Positions 28,801 through 36,380 of a stretch of 64,000 nt of DNA are shown here, piece by piece; position 1 is the stretch's first letter, and every line of letters begins with the position of its first letter. The notes below the pieces were generated by a model. The model had not been told where the DNA came from. It worked only from the letters and a program-made list of their open reading frames with translations, and did no database searches. The position numbers and the translations under genes were made by a program. The DNA is taken from contig CALOFP010000003.1 in assembly GCA_942492635.1 (NCBI GenBank), forward strand, positions 434,001 to 498,000. The letters are read 5' to 3'. This DNA is from CALOFP01 sp942492635 (lineage in GTDB: Bacteria; UBP6; UBA1177; CALOFP01).

Positions 28801-31793
28801 GTTTTCCCAATGGAAAGGATACGAACAACAACAAACTGGATTTTCTTCTCAGCGTTCCATCTCCCGGAAAACGCTCGGTTGAAAATAAACGGCCGGCAGT
28901 CACCGACATTTCTTTTGTTATCGATCAGGATACGGAGCTCGAGCTCGACTCTAAAATATTTGAACAAGCCTACAGCGATCCGGATAATCAGGAGCTTATC
29001 AAAGTCGCCGTAACGTCTCTTCCCGCTCACGGCAAACTGTTCGATAACGGAGTTGAGATAACCGCATTCCCATATGAAATTTCAAGAACAGCTCTCAACA
29101 TGCTCTCCTATATTCCGCAAAATTCCTTCGCGGGAAGCGACAGCTTCGGCTGGAACGCCAGCGACGGATTCCATTACGCGGAAATCGGAGCTGAGGTGAA
29201 CATCACAGTCAACGACACGGAATCTCCCGTAATTACAAGCTGTCCGGCAAACATTGAGGTTTCAAACAGCGATAATTCCTGCAATGTAAAAGTGGTCTGG
29301 ACGACACCGATTGCGGCGGATAATGTCGGCGTTTCATCATTTACAGGTAATCACACATCCGGCGAAAGCTTCCAGCCCGGAACAACAGCCGTCACCTATT
29401 CCGCTACAGATACAGCCGGAAACAGCTCTGAATGCACTTTTGATGTGACTGTAAAAAACAGGGACTCGGACGGTGACGGTGAACCTGACTGCACGGACGG
29501 ATGCGATAGCGATCCGCAAAAAACCGCACCGGGTATTTGCGGATGCGGAGTATCGGACGATGATACGGACGGCGATGGAAATGCTGACTGCAAAGATCTC
29601 TGCCCTGACGATCCAGCTAAAATAGCACCCGGCTTTTGCGGATGCGGAATAGGCGACACGGACACCGACAATGACGGAGTACCGGACTGCATTGAAGAAT
29701 GTGACAACGATCCTTTGAAAACCGAGGCCGGAATCTGTGGATGCGGCATAGCCGATACGGACAGTGACGGCGACGGAACCGCCGACTGCGAGGAGGAGTG
29801 CGACAGCGATCCTCTGAAAACGGTTCCGGGAATCTGCGGCTGCGGCATTGCCGATACGGATAGTGACGGCGACGGAACCGCCGACTGCGAGGAGGAGTGC
29901 GATAGCGATCCTCTGAAAACGGTTCCGGGAATCTGCGGGTGCGGAATAACGGATGCGGATTGGGACGAGGACGGAACTCCCGACTGTATCGATAAATGTG
30001 TAGAGGATCCCTTTAAGACATCTCCCGGTATCTGCGGCTGCGGTGTTCCGGACACTGATTCGGACGGTGACGGAGCTCCTGACTGCAACGAGCAGTGCGA
30101 CAACGATCCTTTCAAAACCGAACCGGGCATCTGCGGATGCGGCATAGCCGATACGGATAGTGACGGCGACGGAACTGCCGATTGCAAAGAGGAGTGCGAC
30201 AACGATCCATTAAAGACAGAACCCGGTATATGCGGCTGCGGTGTACCGGATACGGACACAGATGGAGACGGCACACCAGCCTGCAACGAAGAGTGTGACA
30301 AAGATCCCTTGAAAACCGAGGCGGGAATTTGCGGGTGCGGCATTGCCGATACTGATAGTGACGGCGACGGAACGCCGGATTGCAACGACCTGTGTGCCGA
30401 CGATCCCGCCAAAATCGAACCGGGTGTTTGCGGCTGCGGAGTCGTTGAATCAGATGTCGACACAGACGGTGACGGAACAGCCGATTGCATAGACGAATGC
30501 GACAAAGATCCGGGCAAAACCGAACCGGGCATCTGCGGATGCGGAATAGCCGATACGGATAGTGACGGCGACGGAATCGCAGACTGCATCGACATCTGCG
30601 AAGGCCACGACGATTCTGCAGATGCGGACGGCGACGGAGTTCCCGACGGATGCGACAACGATTTTACGGGAAGCTGTGATTCAACCGTTCCCGTTACCGC
30701 CCTTCCCTACGAAAACAGCGTCGATACCGCCGGAAGAACACCGCACATCTCCAGCTATGGTGAAAATTGCGGCGGAACAGATCAACCTGGTGCCGAAATT
30801 GTCTACGAATATACCGCCTCATCCGATTTGGAAATTGAGATTACCGTAACAACCGACGCAGAGATTGATCCTGCAATCCGAATAGTTAAAGCCTGCGGAG
30901 AGGACAACGACTGTGTCGGATCGGCCGATGAGGGTTCAAGCGGTGCGACCGAAACAATCGCTTACTCGATGGCATCCGGAGAAACCGTTTTCATAATTGT
31001 CGAACAGATGACAGAACTTTCCGGAGCATTCACCATCTCCATCATGGAAGTCGAAAAGGAAGAGGATGATGATTACCTTGAGAGTCCCGATAGCGATTCT
31101 GATGAAGATAACGATGAAACGGTCGACGAAACTCCTGATGATGATGAGGATACCATTTCCCAGGAGTGTAAAACCATAACTATAGGCTCAATAGACGCTT
31201 CCGATAACCCGGAAACAATGAACACCTACTACGCAAAAATCCAGTCAGCCATTGGAGAGATCCTTGTTCCCGACCGGTTGATGCTCCAATTCAAACAAAA
31301 CGGAACCGGAACCTTCGATCTCGGGACAGGAAAAAACACAAACTACCAATCCTGTGATCAGTGTCTCCTGGTTTTTGAAGATTTAACGGAAAAGGGTGCC
31401 GTAAAAACCTATTTCCAGCAATCGGGAAACATCAACGTTACCGAAGGAACAGTCATGGATGGAGAATCTGCCGGAAGTGTAATCTCGGCCAAACTTGTAG
31501 AAGTCACAATAGATCCCGAGACATCAAAATCCACACTCGTGCCAGGCGGTGCCTGCATAGAAATGCAATCTGCGACATGGGACACAACAAAAGAAGAGCC
31601 GGTGGACGAAGACCATGAAATCGTAACCACGGATGAAGATGATGATGAAGTAGTCGACATTGAAAAAAGTGATGAAGAAATTGAAGACATCGAAAATCCG
31701 ATTAAAGACGAAGAAGAGATCGACCCGACGGATAAGGACAACGAAGATGTTCGTCCCGCCACATCCGGATGCAGCTGTTCAATGATTATATGA
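22839..31793 (+). CDS. Giant secreted multidomain repeat protein (delta-60, HYR, lamin-tail, TSP3-like) with GCSCSMII tail
   Basis: A 2984-residue exported protein. A signal peptide occupies about 1 to 25 (ending LTLSA). Then follow: five or six delta-60 beta-propeller-like repeats of the type GSLDTSFxGDGK (about 70 to 430); a beta-rich region; a MAM-like/cleaved-adhesin domain (about 585 to 755); a cadherin-like domain; a long array of HYR domains (about 867 to 1850); a lamin-tail domain starting SIVVNEIDYDSNG (about 1850 to 2015); a second cadherin-like domain and a last HYR; eleven 33-residue calcium-binding TSP3-like repeats (DTDSDGDGTxDC...GICGCG, about 2206 to 2600); a PPC-like domain; and a final beta domain between Asp/Glu-rich linkers. 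It ends SGCSCSMII. It is probably a cell-surface adhesin or stalk protein. The exact role is unknown. Confidence 0.93.
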   Translation: MNRNCFNKTYTFLVFTFFSLTLSAQVGGVDCSFNNGTQYGKITTDFNGFHEMGNAMKVYKSGSYLDYIVITGGADHTDGTTEYVGVTRYKPDGELDTSFGGDGKVMTDISGSTYDRGRAVGLYTDGKVVVAVGTSTDKMTVVRYLANGSLDTSFGSGGIVTHSIGTSYSYWQDAEIQSDGKIILVGQRRDSNYYRSVVIRLNSNGSVDSTFGGSTGVGVDLADDNVGELDYGMESFSKVKIDSNGDIWTCGWARQIEGASKTNRATFARISSTGSIITSGVVNLGYGSESCGGIDISGTSFAYIGGYTNDSEGERDLGIAKLFADGSLDTSFDGDGKVLVEMGGSDEFRGLAIQGDGKIVVTSNTYGDFAVARLNSDGTLDSSFSDDGINLIDFGDDDRPYGGVQLQSTGKIILGGWSGSSEERNFAVTRVIAEPTDMALCGVEVNQNTLPIEPATKGDILRMNIEVSGTLNPFSASGFIFSTSGTDDTSDISSAELFYTGSSETYAETTSLGSSSYPDGSFDFPAFQALQAGSNYFWLSYEIPEAATSGNLADATALQVTIDGSNLTLNNAPEGAREINYIALLEDFGETDGAAFPAGWTAHDEDGDGRFWSTSEIDSFGSPGKNGAGVGSESWYSNNLTPDNWLVSEVVDLTDYASATLEYWIGAIHDSYGKENMQVYISTSGNTPADFTGAFGALVDSYTTADSSWVKRRIDLSAYAGQAFYIAWRHNQSYADENWAIRLDEISVIGPKNTANQAPTLSTITKSANQDTDINFAVSDFSGAFSDPDSDQMAMIKIISLPSNGTLEHNGSTFAVPYEIDPSSFGTFIYSPNSSYAGSDTFKWNASDGTEYAVTDADANIALSDSEDPVISSCPGDINENADSGTCDAVVNWTEPTATDNVGVTGFTNSHNSGDTFSLGTTNVIYSADDAAGNNSTCTFDITVSDNQNPAIVCPSNIAVDSDAGACGAVVNFTEPVGTDNCSASTNRTAGFAPGSTFPVGTTTQTYVVTDGSSNSATCSFTVTVNDVESPEITCPDITVDSETASCGKVVSFTAPEGTDNCGGSSTTQTGGLSSGSTFPKGSTVQTFKVTDSSGKTAECSFTVTVNDATDPAATCPADQTVELDDACTASLPDYTVLLTSSDNCDSSLSIAQSPVAGTSTSGAGTNVTVNQTATDDDGNIGSCSFNVTAIDNIDPAIVCPSNITVDSAAGTCGAVVNFSEPMGTDNCSASTIRTAGVAPGSTFPVGTTTQTYVVTDGSSNSATCSFTVTVNDVESPEITCPSDITVASESSSCGKALTFTAPEGTDNCGGSSTERIEGLSSGSTFPKGSTVQTFKVTDSSGKTAECSFTVTVNDATDPAATCPVDQTVELDGVCTASLPDYTGIVTSNDNCDSSVSVSQSPMSGTTISGAGSEVTISETATDDDGNDSACSFKVTAIDNTDPSIVCPSNITVDSAAGTCGAVVNFTEPAGTDNCSASTNRTAGVAPGSTFPVGTTTQTYVVTDGSSNSATCSFTVTVNDVESPEITCPSDITVASESASCGKVVSFTAPEGTDNCGGSSTTQTGGLSSGSTFPKGPTVQTFKVTDSSGKTAECSFTVTVNDATDPTATCPADQTVELGSTCRANLPDFSAEVTTGDNCDTSLSTEQTPPVGTVVSGAGTEVTVTENVTDDDSNSSSCSFKVTAVDNIDPEINCPSNINVDNDSGVCGAVVNFTEPVGTDNCSASTIRTAGLAPGSTFPVGTTTQTYVVTDTTSNSAQCSFTVTVNDAENPTITCPQDMNEPYQSATTGAIVTFNDPQINDNCSVASLSRDSGLSSGSEFPVGSTENGFSVTDSSGNSANCSFRVTVAAPSIVVNEIDYDSNGNGATEFIELYNSGSSAINLDLFEIKLVDGDGNEIYGTVNLPDFELESDSFYVICADGNSVENCNLQTSLGNNFIQNGAPDAVALKLSNILIDTVSYEGDAGSPYTETEGISERDPDFMSLASISRFPNGKDTNNNKLDFLLSVPSPGKRSVENKRPAVTDISFVIDQDTELELDSKIFEQAYSDPDNQELIKVAVTSLPAHGKLFDNGVEITAFPYEISRTALNMLSYIPQNSFAGSDSFGWNASDGFHYAEIGAEVNITVNDTESPVITSCPANIEVSNSDNSCNVKVVWTTPIAADNVGVSSFTGNHTSGESFQPGTTAVTYSATDTAGNSSECTFDVTVKNRDSDGDGEPDCTDGCDSDPQKTAPGICGCGVSDDDTDGDGNADCKDLCPDDPAKIAPGFCGCGIGDTDTDNDGVPDCIEECDNDPLKTEAGICGCGIADTDSDGDGTADCEEECDSDPLKTVPGICGCGIADTDSDGDGTADCEEECDSDPLKTVPGICGCGITDADWDEDGTPDCIDKCVEDPFKTSPGICGCGVPDTDSDGDGAPDCNEQCDNDPFKTEPGICGCGIADTDSDGDGTADCKEECDNDPLKTEPGICGCGVPDTDTDGDGTPACNEECDKDPLKTEAGICGCGIADTDSDGDGTPDCNDLCADDPAKIEPGVCGCGVVESDVDTDGDGTADCIDECDKDPGKTEPGICGCGIADTDSDGDGIADCIDICEGHDDSADADGDGVPDGCDNDFTGSCDSTVPVTALPYENSVDTAGRTPHISSYGENCGGTDQPGAEIVYEYTASSDLEIEITVTTDAEIDPAIRIVKACGEDNDCVGSADEGSSGATETIAYSMASGETVFIIVEQMTELSGAFTISIMEVEKEEDDDYLESPDSDSDEDNDETVDETPDDDEDTISQECKTITIGSIDASDNPETMNTYYAKIQSAIGEILVPDRLMLQFKQNGTGTFDLGTGKNTNYQSCDQCLLVFEDLTEKGAVKTYFQQSGNINVTEGTVMDGESAGSVISAKLVEVTIDPETSKSTLVPGGACIEMQSATWDTTKEEPVDEDHEIVTTDEDDDEVVDIEKSDEEIEDIENPIKDEEEIDPTDKDNEDVRPATSGCSCSMII
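25686..28144 (+). repeat. Tandem 738/741-bp repeat encoding HYR-domain triplets
   Basis: Within the giant gene, a unit of three HYR domains (246 or 247 codons) recurs with starts near 25686, 26424, 27165 and 27906. The first three units are near full length and the fourth is partial. Long stretches are nearly identical at the DNA level, so recent duplication or gene conversion is likely. Such repeats are also prone to collapse in assembly. Confidence 0.9.
29461..30598 (+). repeat. Tandem 99-bp repeat encoding TSP3-like calcium-binding units
   Basis: Eleven units of 33 codons, each ending in a CGCG cysteine motif, plus a terminal half unit. Two neighbouring copies starting at 29754 and 29853 are almost identical. 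Aspartates alternate as in thrombospondin type 3 repeats (DxDxDGxxD), so calcium-dependent rigidity is expected. Confidence 0.9.
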
Positions 31794-32236
31794 GAACATT
31801 AGTGATGAACGGCCCGTTTTGCGAGCCTTGTAAACGCTTCGCTTGTGAGCGCCTGCTCTTCGCCATTTTTGCCGCGATATTTTCATAAATGATAAAATCC
31901 TGATTCCGTTTCCAATCTGATTTCAAAAAAAATATCCTGGTCGACTCAGCGGCTTGGATAGTTGTAAAATTAATAATTTGATAAGGTTGGCCGCCATTTC
32001 GGTCATAATCAGAATATTCCGGCCCTCTCAACCGTTATTTCGGTCTCGATATTTTTAATTTCATGATTTCAGTGGCTTGATTGGCGTTGATATTTGTTTC
32101 CGTGGAATTTTAACGGCTGGATCGTGCGGGATATTTGTTTTGTTGAAGAATCTGTCACTGATTCAGGGAGGAAAAAGTTTTTGCATGTTTGTGAATCTCT
32201 GCCGTTTTCGGGAATTATATTTGTGAAGCTTTTTTG
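31794..32236. other. Intergenic region between convergent secreted-protein genes
   Basis: No gene is supported here. It begins with a short copy (31807 to 31864) of a GC-rich dispersed repeat that contains CGCTTCGCTTGTGA. The rest is AT-rich with repeated-looking phrases such as GATATTTxTTTTC, and resembles the AT-rich stretch at about 53560 to 53720 only loosely. Confidence 0.5.
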
Positions 32237-32264
32237 AAAAAAAAGCCGGAGGTTTCCCTCCGGC
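32237..32264 (-). terminator. Rho-independent terminator of the DUF4382 lipoprotein gene
   Basis: On the minus strand, GCCGGAGG, a GAAA loop, CCTCCGGC and then eight T residues follow six bases after the stop codon. The stem is perfect and GC-rich, and the loop is a stable GNRA tetraloop. It is one-sided: the plus strand has no T run after the stem. Confidence 0.95.
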
Positions 32265-32270
32265 CTGAAA

Positions 32271-33629
32271 TTATTCCGCTGCGGTTCCGAACTGTTCTGC
32301 AAGAAGTTCGAACGGTTCGGGAAGTGTGGTTACCTCACCGGCTTTCACCTCGATATCCTCGACCACAACAGGTTCAAATCCGGCGGATTCGATAAGGATG
32401 TCGTAGATTCCAGGTTCAAGGTAGGCCAGTTTGAAAACACCTTCCTCGTCGGCAACTGTTCCGCTGTAGGACTCTTTCGATCCGTCCAGCATGGAGGTTA
32501 CTGCAACCTGCTCGGCGTCGCCGATAACTTCACCGGCAATGGCTCCGGTCGTCTTCTTCTCGACGAGTCGAATGACAGGAGACATGATGTACTCGCCGGT
32601 TCCGCGTTTCTTTACCGATTTCATCGCGTCGAAATCGGCAACAAGCTCGGTAGTAATGCCCGGTTCGATTGTGAAAGGACGTACAAGTTTGAGAGTTCCT
32701 GAAGGAAGCTTCATCGGAATCTCTTCACCCTTGATAACTACAGTAGCAAGTTTGACGGTGATCCTGATCTGAGTGTACTTTCCAGGAGCAAGATCACTCA
32801 CTCCGAGCTCGGTAAACTTACCGTTGTTGAGCTCAAGGAGGTTGATCTTTCCCTCATCGGATTTGAGGGTAATCCAGGAACCGTTTTCTTCGGCGCTGTT
32901 CTCGCCGGATTCTACGTCCTCGGGATTCTCAGCCTTTTCAATTTCGGATTCATCCTCAGGATTGTCGGCTTTTCCCTCTTCCGAATCTTCAACTTTTGCA
33001 TCATCGGATCCACCGCTCTTTGATCCGTCTTCAGCAGGCTTTCTGAAAGCTGCAACCTCTCCGTACTGGCTGTCGCCTTCGGACTCTCCTCCGGAAACAG
33101 CTGTATCGGAATCAGATGACTCTTCAGCGCCGTTCTCCTCACCGTTCTTGTTTTCCTCGGTGTTTTCGGATTCATCGCCTGCATTTTCCTCGGTTTCCTT
33201 CTCATCTTCGGAAACTGCGGAATCGCCCTTGTCCTCTTCGCCATTTTCAACGGAATCGGAGATGGCATCAGCAACGTGAACCTCAACCTTGTCGAAAACG
33301 ACATAGACAGCTTCGTATACTTCGTCAGCTGGAGCGTCAGTAAGAAGAAGCTTTAATGATCCCCTGGTTACCGTTTCGGTAGAGTCATCGGAAGATGAAC
33401 CGGAATCAGTGGAGTCTCCCGTTTCAACACCGGAAGAAGAACCGGTATCGGCGGAATCCTCAGTTTTTTCATCTGTAGAAACATCTCCAGATGAATCGGA
33501 ACTTGAATCTCCCTCGGTAGAGGAAGGTGTGGTTACATTCTGGTTTTCCGTCTTATCTTCGGGATCAAGACACCCCGAGAGAGCGAAAACGAAAAAAACG
33601 AGAATGCTCATTGTAAACAGTTTTTTCAT
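32271..33629 (-). CDS. DUF4382 lipoprotein with acidic low-complexity region and carboxypeptidase-regulatory-like domain
   Basis: A 452-residue lipoprotein. The signal peptide ends in a clear lipobox (ALSGC, Cys20). Residues about 21 to 88 are Ser/Asp/Thr-rich. A DUF4382 domain starts near 90 (SLKLLLTDAPADE) and resumes near 255 to 360 (ITLKSDEGKINLLEL, APGKYTQIRI), but it is split by an insertion of about 130 very acidic Glu/Asp/Ser-rich residues. The C-terminus (about 365 to 445) is a carboxypeptidase-regulatory-like beta sandwich (GVFKLAYLEPGIYDI). A GGAGG ribosome site precedes the ATG. It is probably surface-exposed and outer-membrane linked. It converges on the giant secreted-protein gene. 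Confidence 0.9.
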   Translation of the reverse strand: MKKLFTMSILVFFVFALSGCLDPEDKTENQNVTTPSSTEGDSSSDSSGDVSTDEKTEDSADTGSSSGVETGDSTDSGSSSDDSTETVTRGSLKLLLTDAPADEVYEAVYVVFDKVEVHVADAISDSVENGEEDKGDSAVSEDEKETEENAGDESENTEENKNGEENGAEESSDSDTAVSGGESEGDSQYGEVAAFRKPAEDGSKSGGSDDAKVEDSEEGKADNPEDESEIEKAENPEDVESGENSAEENGSWITLKSDEGKINLLELNNGKFTELGVSDLAPGKYTQIRITVKLATVVIKGEEIPMKLPSGTLKLVRPFTIEPGITTELVADFDAMKSVKKRGTGEYIMSPVIRLVEKKTTGAIAGEVIGDAEQVAVTSMLDGSKESYSGTVADEEGVFKLAYLEPGIYDILIESAGFEPVVVEDIEVKAGEVTTLPEPFELLAEQFGTAAE

Positions 33630-33660
33630 TTTGTCCTCCTTACTTCATGTTAACAAAACA

Positions 33661-33711
33661 GAGTAGGAGGTAGCTGGCAGCGTTATCCCCGAAAAGTGCG
33701 CTGTTCTACTC
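33661..33711 (-). promoter_or_regulatory. Possible structured 5' leader of the DUF4382 lipoprotein mRNA
   Basis: On the transcribed strand an outer stem (GAGTAG with CTACTC, 33706 to 33711 and 33661 to 33666) encloses an inner stem (CAGCG with CGCTG, 33699 to 33703 and 33678 to 33682). The element ends about 32 bases before the start codon. I cannot match it to a known riboswitch class. Confidence 0.35.
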
Positions 33712-34000
33712 CCAATTTAAAAAACAACGGCACATAAGAACATAGAGATATACGCCTAATTTTGCTTGCCCAACCACCCACCATTGCAAGAAAATGTTTA
33801 CAATTAGAGAATAGCATAAACAATAGACTTTTTCAAGTTTTTTTAATCTTGGCTATTTTCAACCCACTGAAATTACATTGAATAAAAGTGTGTTAGACGC
33901 AACAATGCCTGTTTTTTCAGGAGGTTCCAAAAAAGTGAAAAATAGAACAAAAACATTTTTTCAGGCAAAATTTCAGCCCCCGTTTGAAGCCTGGTTAGAT

Positions 34001-34090
34001 GTGAACGGCTGCGCTACGCGAGCCTTGCGAACGCTTCGCTTGTGAACGGCACGCTTCGCGGCCTTGTGAACGCCTGCGCTTCGGCAAGCT
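34001..34090. repeat. GC-rich dispersed repeat, copy 2
   Basis: Shares the run GAACGGCTGCGCTACGCGAG and alternating GTGAACG / CGCTTCGC words with 36309 to 36380, and a shorter form with 31807 to 31864. All three lie between or beside the secreted-protein genes. The translated reading frames have no ribosome sites, so this is not treated as coding. Confidence 0.75.
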
Positions 34091-34246
34091 TTGGAGGGAA
34101 AGAACCTCTGCATCAGCACAACCCGCCGAATTCGTTGCCGGTCCGTGGCGATCCTGTTGCAGAAACCGAAACCGCCCCACCCTCTTTACGGGAGCTCCGG
34201 AGCGACACTGTTCACATTACCGCATATTATTGAATTGAATTTTAAA

Positions 34247-36175
34247 TCAGATCAAACTCAATGAACAACCGTCCGAACTTTTCTTGTCTTCGCGCGGAGC
34301 AGGATCTTTATCGTAATCTGGGATTGGAATCTCTTTATCACCGGAATTCTGATCGACATCGGTTTCTTCTCCAGCTGCAGCAAGACGGCATTTGGATTCC
34401 GTTTTTTCACAAATATAACCTTCCGGGCATTCAGAATCCTTAGAGCATGGGTTGCATCCTCCGCAACTGTCACCGCAGATATCCAGGGGTGATTCGGGAC
34501 ACTCTTCTTCAGCAGCTAAATAGAGTACCAAGTACCCTTCACTGGGTTGATCTCTCGTAATAACATCTCCAATGAGATCTGATTTTATCCTTATATAGCC
34601 GGCAGTTTTTTTGAGATGGCGCAGACCGAAACGAATGATTATAGGATCATCATCGCTGCCTAGTTTCTCCTTGAGAACAAAGGATTCATCGAATGGAATT
34701 TTTCCCTCTTCTTTATCTGCGACCGGTTTCCAATCTGTGCCGTTGTAGTTCTTATCAGCACTGTAACTCATCTCGGCAGAACCCGGGATATACTCCACGT
34801 CACCTTCAAAAGTGAGTTTAATTGAGGGATTTATCAAACTGTCATACCAGCAGTGGTGCTTTATGTGCATGTAGACATAAAAATCTCTGCCGGCACAAAT
34901 TCTGACTGGATCACCGGGCTCTTTGAAATTCGAACACACTCTTAACGGCTTTAATTCATAAACAGGTTTATAACGACATAATTTCATGTCGTGTGACATC
35001 AAAAGAAAGTTTGGAAATATTCGATCATCTCCTCCACTTATTTCAACTTTTCCTGTAAGATCCTTTTTATAATATCCTTTTTCAATCTTGGGTGAAATGA
35101 ATGTATCAATATCAACACCGACATTTTCATTATCTTCCAAACAACGATTTTCAATAGTTCCGTCACTATTTATAAAAGGTATTGTTGATATTGAATCAAA
35201 AGGTGCCGATGTTTTCTTTTCTTTTTGCATTTTATCAACGCACTGTTGATTTGCGTGGAATTCCTTACCAATAGTGCCTTCCGAATCAATAAAAGAGCCA
35301 TCAATAAATATTTTCATACCTTCGGACTTTGAAGAAGTACCCTTTCCTCCTCCAACAAAAGAAGTTAATTTTATAAATGATCTATACCCAAAATATTTAA
35401 AATTGAAATCATTAAGATGTTTTTCGTTTTTTAAGGTTTTAAAAGCCGGGTATAAATATATGTTTTTAGTGTTAACCCACGGGGTGTTATAAATAACAAC
35501 AATGGACCATGCTGAGAGCATCATGTCGTTTTTTTTGTAGATTTCATCTTCAGAGCAGTTCAGGCCCGAGAGTGTATATTTACCAATCAAGGTATCGTTA
35601 TCTATAAACCCTTTGTCTTCACCTTCCACTTGAATCTGGTGGAAAAAATCCGTAACATCAACACGGTAAGTAAAGAATCCTACCGAAGATTTTTCACTTT
35701 CCGGCAGATCAGATTTAAAATCATCTCCGGAGATAAATTCAAACTCAAAACTGTTTTCCTGTTTTTCTGCTCGTTTTTGAGGAGCTTCAACATCATTTTC
35801 AAGTTTGCCGTTATAAGAATCAGGTACAAACTCCAACTTTACACTGTTGTCCAGGAGGCCACCCTTCTTTACAATTTCAGGATCAACGGATCCCATCCAG
35901 ACAAGAAATACTTTTTCTACACGCGCGTCCCTCGGTATATTCTCTTCAACAAGTTCAAAACTGCTTTGGGAAACACATTTCTCTTCAATTGCTCCTGATG
36001 CGTTGGTTTTATTTGCAATGAGAGAGTTTCCCATCACAAAAGCATCACCTGAAAATTTAGTCCATTCAAATTCAGCATTCGAATTATCTCCTGTGAATTG
36101 CTGAATGAAATCTTTTCCCTCAGTAGCGAAAAGAAAAGAAGAAAGGGTCAAGATTAATAATAATGATTTTTTCAT
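34247..36175 (-). CDS. Secreted protein of unknown function with Cys-rich region and GCSLSLI tail
   Basis: A 642-residue exported protein with a signal peptide (about 1 to 17, ending LFATEG). The body alternates beta-rich segments; the stretch RVEKVFLVWMGSVDP and the later SAWSIVVIYNTPWVN resemble surface proteins of the DUF3344/DUF11-like type, but I cannot assign a named domain with confidence. Near the C-terminus is a cysteine cluster (CGDSCGGCNPC, then SECPEGYICE) like short EGF/disulfide-rich modules, followed by an Asp/Pro-rich linker and the final residues SSDGCSLSLI. This tail closely matches the end of the giant secreted protein. The ribosome site (GAGATGAG) is modest. It is flanked on both sides by copies of the GC-rich repeat. 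Confidence 0.85.
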   Translation of the reverse strand: MKKSLLLILTLSSFLFATEGKDFIQQFTGDNSNAEFEWTKFSGDAFVMGNSLIANKTNASGAIEEKCVSQSSFELVEENIPRDARVEKVFLVWMGSVDPEIVKKGGLLDNSVKLEFVPDSYNGKLENDVEAPQKRAEKQENSFEFEFISGDDFKSDLPESEKSSVGFFTYRVDVTDFFHQIQVEGEDKGFIDNDTLIGKYTLSGLNCSEDEIYKKNDMMLSAWSIVVIYNTPWVNTKNIYLYPAFKTLKNEKHLNDFNFKYFGYRSFIKLTSFVGGGKGTSSKSEGMKIFIDGSFIDSEGTIGKEFHANQQCVDKMQKEKKTSAPFDSISTIPFINSDGTIENRCLEDNENVGVDIDTFISPKIEKGYYKKDLTGKVEISGGDDRIFPNFLLMSHDMKLCRYKPVYELKPLRVCSNFKEPGDPVRICAGRDFYVYMHIKHHCWYDSLINPSIKLTFEGDVEYIPGSAEMSYSADKNYNGTDWKPVADKEEGKIPFDESFVLKEKLGSDDDPIIIRFGLRHLKKTAGYIRIKSDLIGDVITRDQPSEGYLVLYLAAEEECPESPLDICGDSCGGCNPCSKDSECPEGYICEKTESKCRLAAAGEETDVDQNSGDKEIPIPDYDKDPAPREDKKSSDGCSLSLI

Positions 36176-36308
36176 TTAAGTTATCTCATCTCTTTCCAAT
36201 GAATAATATATTTATAATAATACCTCACCAATTTGTATTTTACGACATGTTTGGATTAAGTAAATGATTTATTAAAATAATGTAATGTGATTTAGTTAAC
36301 AATAATTC

Positions 36309-36380
36309 AGAACGGCTGCGCTACGCGAGCCTTGTGAACGGCACGCTCCGCGGCCTCGTGAACGCTTCGCTTGTCGGGCA
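36309..36380. repeat. GC-rich dispersed repeat, copy 3
   Basis: Begins GAACGGCTGCGCTACGCGAG as in the copy at 34001, continues with CTTGTGAACGGCACGC and ends CGCTTCGCTTGTCGGGC, where it merges with the next repeat family. Confidence 0.75.

Larger units (their letters stand above)
33630..34246. other. Intergenic region with structured leader and GC-rich repeat
   Basis: No gene is supported. It holds a possible structured leader of the DUF4382 gene (33661 to 33711), an AT-rich stretch (about 33720 to 33960) where the promoter should lie, and a copy of the GC-rich dispersed repeat at 34001 to 34090. Sequence at about 34130 to 34215 loosely resembles that at 40130 to 40215 (GTTGCAGAAACC versus ATTGTAGAAACC). 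Confidence 0.5.

Noticed and set aside
25686..30598. Regularly spaced repeats that might suggest a CRISPR array
   Set aside because: Units are coding, 99 or about 740 bp long, contiguous and without unique spacers.
29396..30658. 420-codon open frame on the minus strand opposite the TSP3-like repeats
   Set aside because: It is a by-product of the 99-bp repeat and its codon bias; the product is Ser/Pro repeat without ribosome site, and the plus-strand gene explains the DNA.
33661..33711. Cyclic di-GMP (GEMM) or fluoride riboswitch before the DUF4382 gene
   Set aside because: Only short words such as GGTAGC or CTCCTAC match; the conserved cores of both classes are missing.
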